Part shown: in pieces, positions 50,396 to 59,842 of the stretch
Layout: every line of letters starts with the position of its first letter
How positions within the stretch are numbered: the stretch's first letter is position 1
NCBI RefSeq assembly: GCF_036345255.1
Contig: NZ_CP107783.1
Coordinates: 8,859,001 to 8,923,000 of the forward strand
Length of the DNA stretch: 64,000 nucleotides
Direction: 5' to 3'
Source of the DNA: Streptomyces sp. NBC_00569
GTDB taxonomy: Bacteria; Actinomycetota; Actinomycetes; Streptomycetales; Streptomycetaceae
Notes under the pieces: model-generated
What the model saw: the letters and a program-made list of their open reading frames with translations, nothing else
Told to the model about the DNA's origin: nothing
Databases searched by the model: none
Made by a program: the position numbers and the translations under genes

Positions 50396-51895
50396 GTGAA
50401 CGGACAACCCAACACCCGCCTGAACGACCTGTTCGGCCTCGCCGGCTGGTCCAAGGGGGAGCTCGCGAGGCTGGTCAACCGGCAGGCGGCGGCCATGGGC
50501 CACCCACAGCTGGCGACCGACACCTCACGGGTGCGGCGTTGGATCGACATGGGAGAGATCCCGCGCGATCCGGTGCCACGGGTGCTGGCGGCGCTGTTCA
50601 CCGAGCGACTCGGCCGTGTCGTGACCATCGAGGACCTCGGTCTGGTCCGGCACGGGCGCACGGGGAAACGGCGTGACGCCGGGGCGGTGGAACACCCCGA
50701 CGGAATGCCATGGGCGCCCGAGCGGACGGCTGCGGTCCTCACCGAATTCACGGGAATGGACCTCATGCTCAACCGACGCGGCTTGGTGGGCGCGGGTGCC
50801 GCGCTCGCCGCAGGATCTGTACTCAGCGGCGCCATGCACGACTGGCTGCACACCGATCCGGCCCTCGCGGCCGAAGCCCCACATTTCGAAGACCCCCTGC
50901 ACGCCGACCCCGCTGGGTTCGACCGCTACGAGGCCGCCCCCATCGGGTCGCAGGAGATCGAGGAACTGGAGCGCTCCGTCGAGGTGTTCCGGGCCTGGGA
51001 CGCGGCCCGCGGTGGCGGTCTGCAACGCAAGGCGGTGGTGGGCCAGCTCAATGAAGTGGGCGGCATGCTCAGCTACCGGCACCCCGACCATCTCCAGCGG
51101 CGCCTGTGGGGCGTCGCCGCCAACCTGGCCGTCCTCGCGGGCTGGATGTCCCACGACGTCGGCCTCGAACCCACGGCCCAGAAGTACTTCGTCATCGCCG
51201 CGCACGCGGCGCGGGAGGGCGGCGACCGGCCGCGCGCCGGGGAGGCCCTGTCCAGGGCAGCCCGTCAGATGGTGCACCTCGGCCGGCCCGACGACGCCCT
51301 CGACCTCATGAAGCTCGCCAAGTCCGGATCCGGCGACGAGACCCTGCCGCGTACCCGCGCCATGCTCTACACCATCGAGGCCTGGGCACAGGCGTCGATG
51401 GGCAAGGGCCAGGCCATGCGGCGCACCCTCGGCCAGGCGGAGGACCTCTTCGTCTCCGACAAGGGCGACGTGCCGCCGCCCAGCTGGATGCAGATGTTCG
51501 ACGAGGCGGATCTGCACGGGATGCAGGCCCTGGCCTATCGCACCCTCGCCGACCATGAGCCGGCCGCGGCGAACACCGCACAGCGCCACGCCAGGGAAGC
51601 CCTCGAACTGCGGGCGAACGGGCGGCAGCGGTCGCAGATCTTCGACTACATCTCGCTCGCGTCGGCCCTGTTCATCGCCGACGACCCGGAGCAGGCCGAC
51701 CGGTACGCGCGCCTGGCGCTGGTGTCGATGGGGGCCAACTCCTCCCAGCGCACCTGGGACCGGCTCCGCGAGATGTACCGGCTCACCGGGCAGTACGCCG
51801 GCTACCCGAAGATCGTGGACCTTCGTGAGGAGATCAACCTCGCGCTGCCGAAGGTCCCCGGAAAGTCCACGGGAGGCAAGCGCGCCCAGGCGTGA
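50396..51895 (+). CDS. NsdA-like tetratricopeptide regulator of development/antibiotic production
   Basis: 499 residues from the GTG at 50396 (GGGGG seven bases upstream). Residues 1-85 are an XRE-like DNA-binding domain (LNDLFGLAGWSKGELARLVNRQA, TSRVRRWIDMGEIPR), a central linker contains a hydrophobic LNRRGLVGAGAALAAGSVLSG, and residues about 185-480 form helical TPR-like repeats (AGEALSRAARQMVHLGRPDDALDLMKLAKSGS). Length and layout match NsdA, a negative regulator of antibiotics and sporulation in S. coelicolor; being a paralogue or the orthologue cannot be decided here. Divergent from the TTA-containing kinase gene. Confidence 0.78.
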   Translation: MNGQPNTRLNDLFGLAGWSKGELARLVNRQAAAMGHPQLATDTSRVRRWIDMGEIPRDPVPRVLAALFTERLGRVVTIEDLGLVRHGRTGKRRDAGAVEHPDGMPWAPERTAAVLTEFTGMDLMLNRRGLVGAGAALAAGSVLSGAMHDWLHTDPALAAEAPHFEDPLHADPAGFDRYEAAPIGSQEIEELERSVEVFRAWDAARGGGLQRKAVVGQLNEVGGMLSYRHPDHLQRRLWGVAANLAVLAGWMSHDVGLEPTAQKYFVIAAHAAREGGDRPRAGEALSRAARQMVHLGRPDDALDLMKLAKSGSGDETLPRTRAMLYTIEAWAQASMGKGQAMRRTLGQAEDLFVSDKGDVPPPSWMQMFDEADLHGMQALAYRTLADHEPAAANTAQRHAREALELRANGRQRSQIFDYISLASALFIADDPEQADRYARLALVSMGANSSQRTWDRLREMYRLTGQYAGYPKIVDLREEINLALPKVPGKSTGGKRAQA

Positions 51896-51973
51896 CCCTC
51901 CGGGGCACGCGGTCCGACCTCAACACATGACCGACCTCAACACATGACCGACCTCAACACATGACCGTCTGCG

Positions 51974-53404
51974 TCAGGAGCCGATCCTGGCGACCAGCAC
52001 ACAGGCCTCGTCCGCGCGCTCGTGCGCGGCGAACTCCTCGAAGACCGTCCGCACGCAGTCCTGTGCGGTGGCGGCCTCGGCGAGTCGTGGCGCGAGATCG
52101 AGGAGCCTGTTCGCCGCCGCGGCGCCGCTGCGGTGGGGGACCAGGCCGTCGGTGTGCAGCAGCAGCAGATCGCCGGCGCGGAGCGACTCCTCGGCCTGCC
52201 CGTACGTGGCACCGGGTGTCGCTCCGAGCAGCACGCCCTCCGGCGGCGTCAGCGCACGCCCCACCCCGTCGCGGAACAGCAGCGGGGCGGGGTGTCCCGC
52301 TTGCGCCCAGGTCAGGGTGCGCGACCCGGGATCGTAACGGCAGCAGACCGCGCTGCCCAGGGACGGCTGCACCGAGGTGTCGGTCAGCTGGTTGAGCCAG
52401 CCCATCAGCTCGTCGGGGCGGGTCCCCGTGACGGCCATGCCGCGCAGGGCGCCGAGGAGCATCGCCATGCCGGAGGTCACGGTCACGCCGTGTCCGGTCA
52501 GGCCGCCCACGCTCAACAAAGTCTGTCCGTCGGGCAGTTGGAGGGCGTCGTACCAGTCGCCGCCGACGAGCTCGCCCGTGGACGACGGCAGATGGCGGGC
52601 CGCGAGGTCGAGGTCGTGCGGTGCCCCCTGGGAGAACCGCAGGGAGCCACGCCACGGCGGCAGTACGGCTTCCTGGAGCTCGGCCGCGAGCCGGTGTTCC
52701 GTCTGCTCGATATGGCGCCGGCGCTGGAGCGAGTCATGCGTCTCGCGTACGGTCCGCTGGGTGCGGCGCAGCTCGCTGACGTCGCGCAGGACCGCCCACA
52801 TCGACGCGGTGGCGCCGTCGGCGTCGAGCACGGGCTCGCCCATCATGTGCACCGTCCGGGCGGTGCCGTCGGCGCGCAGGATGCGGAACTCGCCGTCGAT
52901 CGGCTTTCCCTCGATGAGGCAGTCCGTCACCATTCTGGTGAGCATGGCCTGGTCATCGGTGTGCACGACGGACGGCAGTTCGTCGAGGGTCAGCGGGGGC
53001 GCACCTGGGCTGCGGCCGAGGATCTGGAACAGCTCTCCGGACCAGCTCGCCTCGTCGGTGAGGAGATTCCATTCGGCGCTGCCCACGCGGCTGAGCAGGG
53101 AGCCGCTCTGCGGCTCGGCCGGCGCGGAGCCGCGTGCTTCGGGAAGCAGGGGGTCCACGGCCGGACGCGGTGGCCCGTCGCGCAGCTGCGCCAGGTGTTT
53201 GTCGAGGTCGCTGAGTTGGTGCACGGCCAGCTCGTAGAGGGCGCGCTGCCAGCGTCGCTCGGGGTCACCGTCGTCGGAGACGGCCTCGCGGCGCACGGCG
53301 TCGACGTCACCGAGCAGCCGACGCGTCTGCGTGATCAGCGCGTCGACCGAACCGTGCTCCGGCGGCTGGGCGGCGGGGCGGTCCGCGAAGACATGGGGTG
53401 ACAT
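51974..53404 (-). CDS. PAS-domain SpoIIE-type (PP2C) phosphatase with an altered metal site
   Basis: 476 residues from the ATG at 53404 (GGAG six bases upstream). An N-terminal helical segment (20-70) precedes a PAS domain (about 105-235; WNLLTDEASWSGELFQILG, FRILRADGTARTVHMMGEPVLD) and the PP2C/SpoIIE domain (about 260-476): LQEAVLPP, ELVGGDWYDALQL with the first Asp, then SVGGLTGHG where active enzymes have GDVxGHG, LLLHTDGLVPHRS, and DEACVLVARI. The Asp of the second motif is Gly, so metal binding and phosphatase activity may be weak or lost. Such proteins regulate anti-sigma-factor antagonists. Confidence 0.85.
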   Translation of the reverse strand: MSPHVFADRPAAQPPEHGSVDALITQTRRLLGDVDAVRREAVSDDGDPERRWQRALYELAVHQLSDLDKHLAQLRDGPPRPAVDPLLPEARGSAPAEPQSGSLLSRVGSAEWNLLTDEASWSGELFQILGRSPGAPPLTLDELPSVVHTDDQAMLTRMVTDCLIEGKPIDGEFRILRADGTARTVHMMGEPVLDADGATASMWAVLRDVSELRRTQRTVRETHDSLQRRRHIEQTEHRLAAELQEAVLPPWRGSLRFSQGAPHDLDLAARHLPSSTGELVGGDWYDALQLPDGQTLLSVGGLTGHGVTVTSGMAMLLGALRGMAVTGTRPDELMGWLNQLTDTSVQPSLGSAVCCRYDPGSRTLTWAQAGHPAPLLFRDGVGRALTPPEGVLLGATPGATYGQAEESLRAGDLLLLHTDGLVPHRSGAAAANRLLDLAPRLAEAATAQDCVRTVFEEFAAHERADEACVLVARIGS

Positions 53405-53554
53405 GACGTACTCCGATACAGGCGCGGCACGACCAAGACTGACGGAAGGACCGGTAATGACTGTCGCACAGCCGGACAGGCCCCGTAAGGGGTTTGGCAA
53501 CACCCGGCGCGGTGATGCTTCTGGCATATACCTAAGTCCTCCCGGGCGTGCCGT

Positions 53555-55156
53555 TCACACGCGCAGCCACACCGCCGTGTCCCGCGGGAGTTGCCCCTCG
53601 TCGTCCAAGGGGCCACTGGCCAGCAGGAGACGTGCACGGGGCGGGAGCGCGGCGGCCGGATCGGCGAAGTTGACGACGCAGACCAGGCCCTCGCCCCGGG
53701 CAAGGGCCAGCACGCCAGGGGGACCGGGAAGCCAGCGCATCGGCCCGTCGCCGAAGCCCGGCTCCGAGCGGCGCAGGCGCAGCGCCTCGCGGTAGAGCGA
53801 GAGCATCGAGCCGGGATCGGCGTCCTGGCGCGCGGCGGCGTACGTCCCCCAGTCCGCCGGCTGCGGCAGCCAGGGCGCCCCGGCCGACCCGAAGCCGTAC
53901 GAAGAACCGTCCTGCGTCCAGGGCAGGGGCACCCGGCAGCCGTCGCGGCCCGGGTCGGTGCCGCCGGAGCGGAAGTGCATCGGGTCCTCGATGCGGGCGG
54001 GCGGTACCTCCGCCTCGGGCAGGCCCAGCTCCTCCCCCTGGTAGAGGTAGACGGCGCCCGGCAGGGCCAGCGACAGCAGCGCCGCCGCGCGCGCCCTGCG
54101 GGTGCCGAGCGCCAGGTCCGTGGGCGTGCCGAAGCGCTTCGACGCGAACGCGAACGTCGTGTCCGTCCGGCCGTAGCGGGTCACCGTCCGCGTCACGTCG
54201 TGGTTGCACAGGACCCAGGTCGCGGGAGCCCCCACCGGCGCGTGGTGGGCCAGCGTCATGTCGATGGAGTCACGCAGCTCCGCGGCGTCCCAGGGGCGGG
54301 ACAGAAAGTCGAAGTTGAAGGCCGTGTGCAGCTCGTCGGGGCGCAGATAGCGGGAGAAGCGCTCGGGGTCGGGGACCCACAGCTCACCGATGAGCACACC
54401 GTCGTACTCGTCGGCGACGGCCCGCCAGGAGCGGTAGACCGTGTGCAGCTCGTCCCGGTCGACGTAGCCGCTGGTGTCGTCCGCGGCGGCGTCGGCGAGT
54501 GCCGGGTCCTTGGCGAGCAGCGCCGCCGAGTCGACGCGTACGCCCGACGCGCCCCGCTGGAACCAGAAGCGCAGCACCTCCTCGTGCTCGTGGCGCACGG
54601 CGGGATGCGCCCAGTTGAGGTCGGGTTGCTCGGGCGTGAAGAGATGCAGGTACCACTCGCCGTCGGGGACGCGGGTCCAGGTCTCGCCGGCGAACTGGGA
54701 CGGCCAGTTGTTGGGCGGCAGTTCGCCGTGCGCGCCCCGGCCGGGCCGGAAGTGGAACAGCTCGCGCTCGGGGCTGCCGGGGCCCGCCGCGAGCGCGGCC
54801 CTGAACCAGGCGTGCCGGTCGGAGACATGGTTGGGCACGACGTCGACGATGACGCGGATGCCGAGGTCGCGAGCCTCCTCGATGAGTTTCTCCGCCTCGG
54901 CGAGCGTGCCGAACGACGGGTCGATCGCCCGGTAGTCGGCCACGTCGTAACCGCCGTCCGCCATCGGGGAGCGGTACCAGGGGGTGAACCAGATCGCGTC
55001 GATCCCCAGCCGGGCCAGGTGCGGCAGCCGGGCTCTGACCCCCGCGAGATCGCCCGTGCCGTCGCCGTCGCCGTCGGCGAAGCTGCGTACGTACACCTGG
55101 TAGATGGCGGCGGAGCGCCACCAGTCGCCGGTGTCTGAGGAATGGGGGGCTGCCAC
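53555..55156 (-). CDS. aglA: alpha-glucosidase, glycoside hydrolase family 13
   Basis: 533 residues, cytoplasmic. GH13 barrel: IYQVYVRSFADGDGDGTGD, DVVPNHVSD (conserved region I), GVRVDSAALL with the nucleophile Asp, GELWV with the acid/base Glu, CNHDVTR with the third Asp, and calcium-independent C-terminal beta domain. It hydrolyses imported maltose and maltodextrins to glucose. Last gene of the malE-malF-malG-aglA operon, separated from malG by 78 bases that contain GGCGCGCC-GG-GGCGCGCC (55180-55197), which may lower its expression relative to the transporter genes. Same order as the mal locus of S. coelicolor. Confidence 0.92.
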   Translation of the reverse strand: MAAPHSSDTGDWWRSAAIYQVYVRSFADGDGDGTGDLAGVRARLPHLARLGIDAIWFTPWYRSPMADGGYDVADYRAIDPSFGTLAEAEKLIEEARDLGIRVIVDVVPNHVSDRHAWFRAALAAGPGSPERELFHFRPGRGAHGELPPNNWPSQFAGETWTRVPDGEWYLHLFTPEQPDLNWAHPAVRHEHEEVLRFWFQRGASGVRVDSAALLAKDPALADAAADDTSGYVDRDELHTVYRSWRAVADEYDGVLIGELWVPDPERFSRYLRPDELHTAFNFDFLSRPWDAAELRDSIDMTLAHHAPVGAPATWVLCNHDVTRTVTRYGRTDTTFAFASKRFGTPTDLALGTRRARAAALLSLALPGAVYLYQGEELGLPEAEVPPARIEDPMHFRSGGTDPGRDGCRVPLPWTQDGSSYGFGSAGAPWLPQPADWGTYAAARQDADPGSMLSLYREALRLRRSEPGFGDGPMRWLPGPPGVLALARGEGLVCVVNFADPAAALPPRARLLLASGPLDDEGQLPRDTAVWLRV

Positions 55157-55234
55157 GTGGAGGTCCTTTCGGGCAGGAGGGCGCGCCGGGGCGCGCCGTC
55201 ACAGAGGCGGCGTACGGGGGAGGGGCGGCGGGCG

Positions 55235-56125
55235 TCAGCCCTTGAGGCCGCCCGCGGTGAGACCGCTCATGATGTTGCGCTGGAACAGCAGGAACAGCAC
55301 CAGGGTCGGCAGTGACGCGATGGTGAGGGCGGCGATCAACCAGTTCTCCGGGACGCCGCTCGCCAGCGAGTAGATGCCGACGTTCAGGGTCTGCTTGCCG
55401 GGGTCGGGCAGCGTCAGCATCGGCCAGAGGAAGTCCTTCCACACACCGACGACCGCGAAGATGGAGACGACGCCCAGGATGGGCCGCGAGAGGGGCAGCA
55501 CCACCGACCGCAGGGTCCGCAGCGCGGACGCGCCGTCGATGGACGCGGCGTCCAGCAGCTCCTGGGGGATCGAGTCGAAGAACCGCTTGAGCAGGAAGAT
55601 GTTGAAGGCGTTGGTGACGGACGGCAGCCAGATCACCCAGGGGCTGTTGAGCAGATTGCGCTCGAAGAGCGGCACGTCGAGGACGGTCAGGTACTGCGGC
55701 ACGACCAGGACCGTCGCCGGGATCATCAGCGTCGCCAGCATCATGCCGAGGATGACCTTGCCGAACAGGGGACGCAGCTTGGACAGCGAGTAGGCCGCGG
55801 CGACGTCGAGGACGAGCTGGAAGGCGAGCGCGCCGAACGCGTAGTACAGCGTGTTGCCTAGCAGCTTCGCCAGATCCATCACCCGCCACGCGTCCCCGTA
55901 GTTGCCGGGGTGCACGCTGGTGGGTACGAGCGTCGGCGGGGCCTTGACGAACTCCTGCGTGGTCTTGAGGCCGCCGCTGACCATCCAGTACATCGGCCCC
56001 AGGAAGACCAGTGTGAACAGGACCATCACCAGGGCGAAGACGCACCAGTAGACGACCTTGCCGCGCCGCCTGCCGAGCTGGGCCGGCGAGATCAGGGTCC
56101 GGGGGCGCATCGTGTCGGTAGCCAT
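55235..56125 (-). CDS. malG: maltose/maltodextrin ABC transporter permease MalG
   Basis: 296 residues from the ATG at 56125 (GGAG five bases upstream). Six membrane helices and the EAA loop ELLDAASIDGASALRTLRSVVLPL near residue 195. With MalF it forms the channel for maltodextrins; the ATPase is expected elsewhere (MsiK type). Gene order and the adjacent aglA and malR support the assignment. Confidence 0.92.
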   Translation of the reverse strand: MATDTMRPRTLISPAQLGRRRGKVVYWCVFALVMVLFTLVFLGPMYWMVSGGLKTTQEFVKAPPTLVPTSVHPGNYGDAWRVMDLAKLLGNTLYYAFGALAFQLVLDVAAAYSLSKLRPLFGKVILGMMLATLMIPATVLVVPQYLTVLDVPLFERNLLNSPWVIWLPSVTNAFNIFLLKRFFDSIPQELLDAASIDGASALRTLRSVVLPLSRPILGVVSIFAVVGVWKDFLWPMLTLPDPGKQTLNVGIYSLASGVPENWLIAALTIASLPTLVLFLLFQRNIMSGLTAGGLKG

Positions 56126-56141
56126 GTGAACTCCGTGCCGG

Positions 56142-57089
56142 TCAGTCTTCTCGGGTGCGGCTGAGGCGTACGTACACCGCGGAGAACCCCGCGAGCAGGA
56201 CGAGCAGGACCAGTCCGAGGGCCGCCGCGCCGCCGTAGTTGTTGAAGTTGAAGGCGTACTGGTAGATGAGGTAGACGACGGTCATGGTCGACCCCTCGGG
56301 GCCGGCGCCGTTGGTGAGCAGGAACGGCTCGGTGAAGACCTGCATCGTGGCGATGATCTGCATGAGGAACATCAGCGAGAGGATCAGCCTCGTCTGAGGG
56401 ATCGTCACATGCCAGATCTTGCGCCACAGTCCGGCGCCGTCCAGTTCCGCGGCCTCGTACAGCTCGCCGGGGATGCCCTGCAGCGCGGCGAGATAGATCA
56501 GGGTCGCGCCGCCCATGTTCATCCAGGTCGCCGCGATGACCACGGAGATCATCGCCGTACTCGTGGACTGCAGCCACTGCTGGTCGGGTATCCCGAAGAT
56601 GCCGAGGATCCGGTTGAACAGCCCGTAGCCGGGGTCGTAGAAGTACTTGAACAGCAGGACCGAGGCGACCGGGGGAAGCATCACCGGCAAGTAGACGAGC
56701 ATCCTCAAGTAGCCCTGGCCGTGCCGGAATTCATTGAGCAGGACCGCCACGAGAAACGGCACCGCGAAGCCCAGCATGAGCGCGAGCCCCGTGAACAGGA
56801 GGGTGTTGCGCCAGGCCTGCCAGAACGCCGGGTCGTCGAAGACGTAGGAGAGGTTGGACCAGCCGGCCCAGGTGGTCCGGCCGTCCTTGTTCTTCTGGAA
56901 GGCCAGGAGGAACTCCCTGACCATCGGATACCAGGAGAAGAAGGAGAAGCAGAGCACCGCGCCGATCAGGAAGCCGTGGGCGGAGAGGTTGCGCTGCACC
57001 GCTCGCGCCAACGTGCCGCGCCGCACCGGAAGTTGGTGCGGCGCACGTGCGGGCGCCGGCGAGCTCTTGGACACGGTGGGGGCCGACAT
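56142..57089 (-). CDS. malF: maltose/maltodextrin ABC transporter permease MalF
   Basis: 315 residues from the ATG at 57089 with GAGGAG six bases upstream; an upstream ATG at 57107 has no such site. Basic cytoplasmic tail, six helices, EAA motif ELYEAAELDGAGLWRKIWHVTIP near 205. Located 30 bases after malE and 16 bases before malG, so cotranscribed. Confidence 0.92.
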   Translation of the reverse strand: MSAPTVSKSSPAPARAPHQLPVRRGTLARAVQRNLSAHGFLIGAVLCFSFFSWYPMVREFLLAFQKNKDGRTTWAGWSNLSYVFDDPAFWQAWRNTLLFTGLALMLGFAVPFLVAVLLNEFRHGQGYLRMLVYLPVMLPPVASVLLFKYFYDPGYGLFNRILGIFGIPDQQWLQSTSTAMISVVIAATWMNMGGATLIYLAALQGIPGELYEAAELDGAGLWRKIWHVTIPQTRLILSLMFLMQIIATMQVFTEPFLLTNGAGPEGSTMTVVYLIYQYAFNFNNYGGAAALGLVLLVLLAGFSAVYVRLSRTRED

Positions 57090-57119
57090 GGTCGCTCCTC
57101 GGGACACGGGTGCCGTGAG

Positions 57120-58532
57120 TCACTGGTTGGCCAGCACCTGGTTGACCTGCTGCTCCGCGGTGGCGAGCAGCTTGTCGATGTCGGCGTTGCGGTTGGTGAG
57201 CACGCCCGACATCACGTTGTCGAGGACCTTGTAGACCTCCTGCGCCTTCGGCGGCTCCGCCTTGCCGGGCACCGGGTTGTCCAGGAACGGCTTGAAGTTC
57301 TCGACGGGCATCGTCGCGTTCTCCGTGCGGGACGCGAGGTCCTTGGCCTTGGTGTCACCGGTGAAGAAGTTCGGCTGCGGCAGACCGACGGGGAGCTTGT
57401 CCGCCTTGGTGCGCTCCCACTGGAACTGGCCCTTGCCCGGGGTGAGGGTCTTGAAGTTGAGCCAGGCGACAGCCGCCTTGATCTTGTCCGGCGAGGAGCC
57501 CTTCTTGATCATGTAGTCGTTGCCGCCGAAGAGCGTGGTCTTGCCGCCGGGGATCGGCCCCATGCCGAAGTTCTCGTACTCGGCGCCCAGTTGCTGGACC
57601 ATGTACGTGATGTCGTCGGGCGCGGCGAGGAACATGCCGAGCTTGTCGGAGGCGATCTGCTTCTGGAGGTCGCCCCACTTCAGCAGCTGCGTCCTGCCCA
57701 TGCTGTCGTCCTTCCAACGCATGTCGTGCAGCTGCTGGGCGACCTGCTTGCCGGTGGCGTCGTTGAACGCGGCCTTCTTGCCGTCGGCGGAGACGACGTC
57801 GGCGCCGAGGCCGTACATCGCCGCGGTGAAGTGCCAGCCGCCGGTGTTCCCCGCGCTGTACTCGCCGTAACCGGAGATGCCGTTGCCGAGGCCGGCGATC
57901 TTCTTGGCGGCGGTGCGGACCTCTTCCCAGGTCGTCGGCGGCTTGTCCGGGTCGAGTCCGGCCCGCTCGAAGAGCTTGCGATTGATCAGCAGGCCCATCG
58001 TGTAGTTGCTGGTGGGCAGGCCGTAGAGCTTGCCGTCCTTCTTGAGGACGCCGAGGACGTTCCCGTCGATGGAGTCCAGCGCCGGCACGGTCCTGGGCGT
58101 CACGTAGGCGGTGATGTCCGCGGCGCCGTTGTTGTCGAGCACCTGCTGGAGATCGGTGAAGTACGTGTAGAAGACGTCCGGTTGAGACTTCGCCTTGAGC
58201 TGGGCGGTGAAGCGGGCGGGCTCCTCGCACTGGCCCGGCGTCGACTTCCCGCTGATCGTGACGTTCGGGTACTTCTTGTTGAACTCCCTGACGTCCTCCT
58301 TCCACTCCCTGAGCTCGGCCGCCTTCGCCGCCGGCGGCATGCAGTCGATGGTGAGCGTGACCTTGGTCTTCGGATCCAGGGGAGCCGATATGTCGGCCTT
58401 CGAGCCACCGCCCGACCCGCTGTCGTCGTCGCTGCTGCTGGTGCCACAGGCGGCGAGGGAGGTCAGGGTGAGCACGGCGGCGACCGCGGCCGCGGAGCTA
58501 CGGCGGGTGGGGCGGAACCAGGAGCTTCTCAT
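57120..58532 (-). CDS. malE: maltose/maltodextrin-binding lipoprotein MalE
   Basis: 470 residues from the ATG at 58532 (AAGGGGA eight bases upstream). Lipoprotein signal with lipobox SLAAC and then an acidic Ser/Asp/Gly linker. SBP_bac_1 fold with DVFYTYFTDLQQVLDNNGAADI, GLPTSNYTMGLLINRKLFERAGLDPDKPPTTWEE and an ordinary C-terminal lobe. It delivers maltodextrins to MalFG. First structural gene after malR; the 155-base gap contains TTGCGG repeats that could be MalR half sites. Confidence 0.9.
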   Translation of the reverse strand: MRSSWFRPTRRSSAAAVAAVLTLTSLAACGTSSSDDDSGSGGGSKADISAPLDPKTKVTLTIDCMPPAAKAAELREWKEDVREFNKKYPNVTISGKSTPGQCEEPARFTAQLKAKSQPDVFYTYFTDLQQVLDNNGAADITAYVTPRTVPALDSIDGNVLGVLKKDGKLYGLPTSNYTMGLLINRKLFERAGLDPDKPPTTWEEVRTAAKKIAGLGNGISGYGEYSAGNTGGWHFTAAMYGLGADVVSADGKKAAFNDATGKQVAQQLHDMRWKDDSMGRTQLLKWGDLQKQIASDKLGMFLAAPDDITYMVQQLGAEYENFGMGPIPGGKTTLFGGNDYMIKKGSSPDKIKAAVAWLNFKTLTPGKGQFQWERTKADKLPVGLPQPNFFTGDTKAKDLASRTENATMPVENFKPFLDNPVPGKAEPPKAQEVYKVLDNVMSGVLTNRNADIDKLLATAEQQVNQVLANQ

Positions 58533-58682
58533 CGGTGGTCCCCTTCGGGCATGAGCATGGAGGGCCCACGGCTGACGACAACCGCAGGAAGGCCTACGGC
58601 TACCGCGCAGCCGGGGCGCGGCACACTCAACCACCGCGAACAGGTGCCCGCAAGATGTCGTGCAGACTCCGCAAAATATTGA
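58533..58682 (-). promoter_or_regulatory. malE promoter region with MalR-like half sites
   Basis: On the minus strand TTTTGCGGAG (about 58678-58669) and TCTTGCGGGC (about 58656-58647) repeat TTGCGG 22 bases apart. They resemble CTTGC-type half sites in front of malR and suit a promoter (-35 TTGCGG) blocked by MalR. No gene lies in this stretch. Confidence 0.45.
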
Positions 58683-59705
58683 CTACGCCTCGGTTGCGCC
58701 GGACGGAGCCTGTGCCGTGGAGCCGCGTACCACCAGTTCGGGCTCGAACAGCAGCTCACCGGGCGTCACCGAGCCGCCCTGGATCTGGGTGACGAGCAGC
58801 TCGACGGCGGCCCGGCCCATCGCCTCGATCGGCTGGCGCATGGTGGTGAGGGGCGGCTCCGTGCAATTCATGAACGCCGAGTCGTCGTACCCGACCACCG
58901 AGATGTCCTCCGGCACCCGCAGACCCTCGCGCCGCGCGGCCCGCACCGCGCCGAGCGCCAGCGGGTCGCTCGCGCAGATAATGCCCGTGATGCCGCGCCG
59001 CATGAGGCGCGCCGCCGCCGCTCGGCCGCCCTCCAGCGAGAACATGGCCCGCTCGACCGCGTCCTCGGGCAGTGTCCCCCCGGCTGCCCGCACCACGCCC
59101 CGCGCGGCGGCGAGTTTGCGCATCGAGGGCACATGGTCGTCCGGGCCGAGCACGAGCCCGATGCGTTCGTGCCCCAGCAGGGACAGATGCCGCCAGGCCT
59201 GCTCGACCGCGACGGCGTCGTCGCACGCGACGCAGGGGAATCCGAGGTCCTCGATCGCCGCGTTCACGAGCACGACGGGGACCTTGCGCTCGGAGAGGAG
59301 CCGGTAGTGCTCATGCCGGGCGTCCGCCTGGGCGAACTGGCCGCCCGCGAAGACCACGCCGGACACCTGCTGCTGGAGCAGCAGTTCCACGTAGTCCGCC
59401 TCGGAGACGCCGCCGTTGGTCTGGGTGCACAGGACGGGGGTGAGGCCCTGCTGGGCGAGCGCGCCGCCGATCACGTCCGCGAACGCGGGAAAGATCGGGT
59501 TCTGCAGTTCCGGCAGGACGAGCCCGACCAGGCGCGCGCGCTCGCCGCGCAGTTGGGTCGGCCGCTCGTAGCCCAGGACGTCCAGGGCCGTGAGCACGGC
59601 CTGCCGGGTGGCCTCCGAGACGCCGGGCTTGTTGTTGAGCACCCGGCTGACGGTCGCCTCGCTGACGCCGACCTTCTGTGCCACCTGAGCAAGTCTCCGT
59701 GTCAT
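58683..59705 (-). CDS. malR: MalR, LacI-family repressor of the maltose operon
   Basis: 340 residues from the ATG at 59705. Helix-turn-helix LAQVAQKVGVSEATVSRVLNN (5-25), hinge at about 50-58, core LVGLVLPELQNPIFPAFADVIGGALAQQGLTPVLC and the following segments match the Streptomyces MalR proteins closely. It controls malEFG and other starch genes and is released by maltodextrins (maltotriose in S. coelicolor). TAATCT lies eight bases before the ATG and there is no ribosome site, so a leaderless mRNA is likely. It reads in the same direction as malE. Four CTTGC half sites overlap its own promoter. Confidence 0.92.
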   Translation of the reverse strand: MTRRLAQVAQKVGVSEATVSRVLNNKPGVSEATRQAVLTALDVLGYERPTQLRGERARLVGLVLPELQNPIFPAFADVIGGALAQQGLTPVLCTQTNGGVSEADYVELLLQQQVSGVVFAGGQFAQADARHEHYRLLSERKVPVVLVNAAIEDLGFPCVACDDAVAVEQAWRHLSLLGHERIGLVLGPDDHVPSMRKLAAARGVVRAAGGTLPEDAVERAMFSLEGGRAAAARLMRRGITGIICASDPLALGAVRAARREGLRVPEDISVVGYDDSAFMNCTEPPLTTMRQPIEAMGRAAVELLVTQIQGGSVTPGELLFEPELVVRGSTAQAPSGATEA

Positions 59706-59710
59706 GAAAC

Positions 59711-59743
59711 GCAAGATTAGCGCAAGACTTGCAATCTGCTTGC
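59711..59743. promoter_or_regulatory. MalR-type operator array before malR
   Basis: GCAAG at 59711 and 59722 and its complement CTTGC at 59728 and 59739 form a nested inverted arrangement (spacings 11, 6 and 11 bases) across the candidate -10 box TAATCT (minus strand, 59719-59714). MalR-regulated promoters of Streptomyces contain CTTGC/GCAAG half sites, so this suggests autoregulation. Confidence 0.6.
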
Positions 59744-59762
59744 GTAAGTTCGGTGAATGGAC

Positions 59763-59792
59763 GCCCAGGGCGCGGAGACAGGCGCCCTGGGC
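59763..59792. terminator. terminator after the LLM oxidoreductase gene
   Basis: GCCCAGGGCGC, 8-base loop, GCGCCCTGGGC: 11-bp stem 51 bases downstream of the LLM stop and upstream of malR, in the minus direction. Confidence 0.7.
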
Positions 59793-59842
59793 CCACGGTC
59801 CATCCGTCGAGGAGGCGGTCGGACGGCTTACGGGTCCTGACG

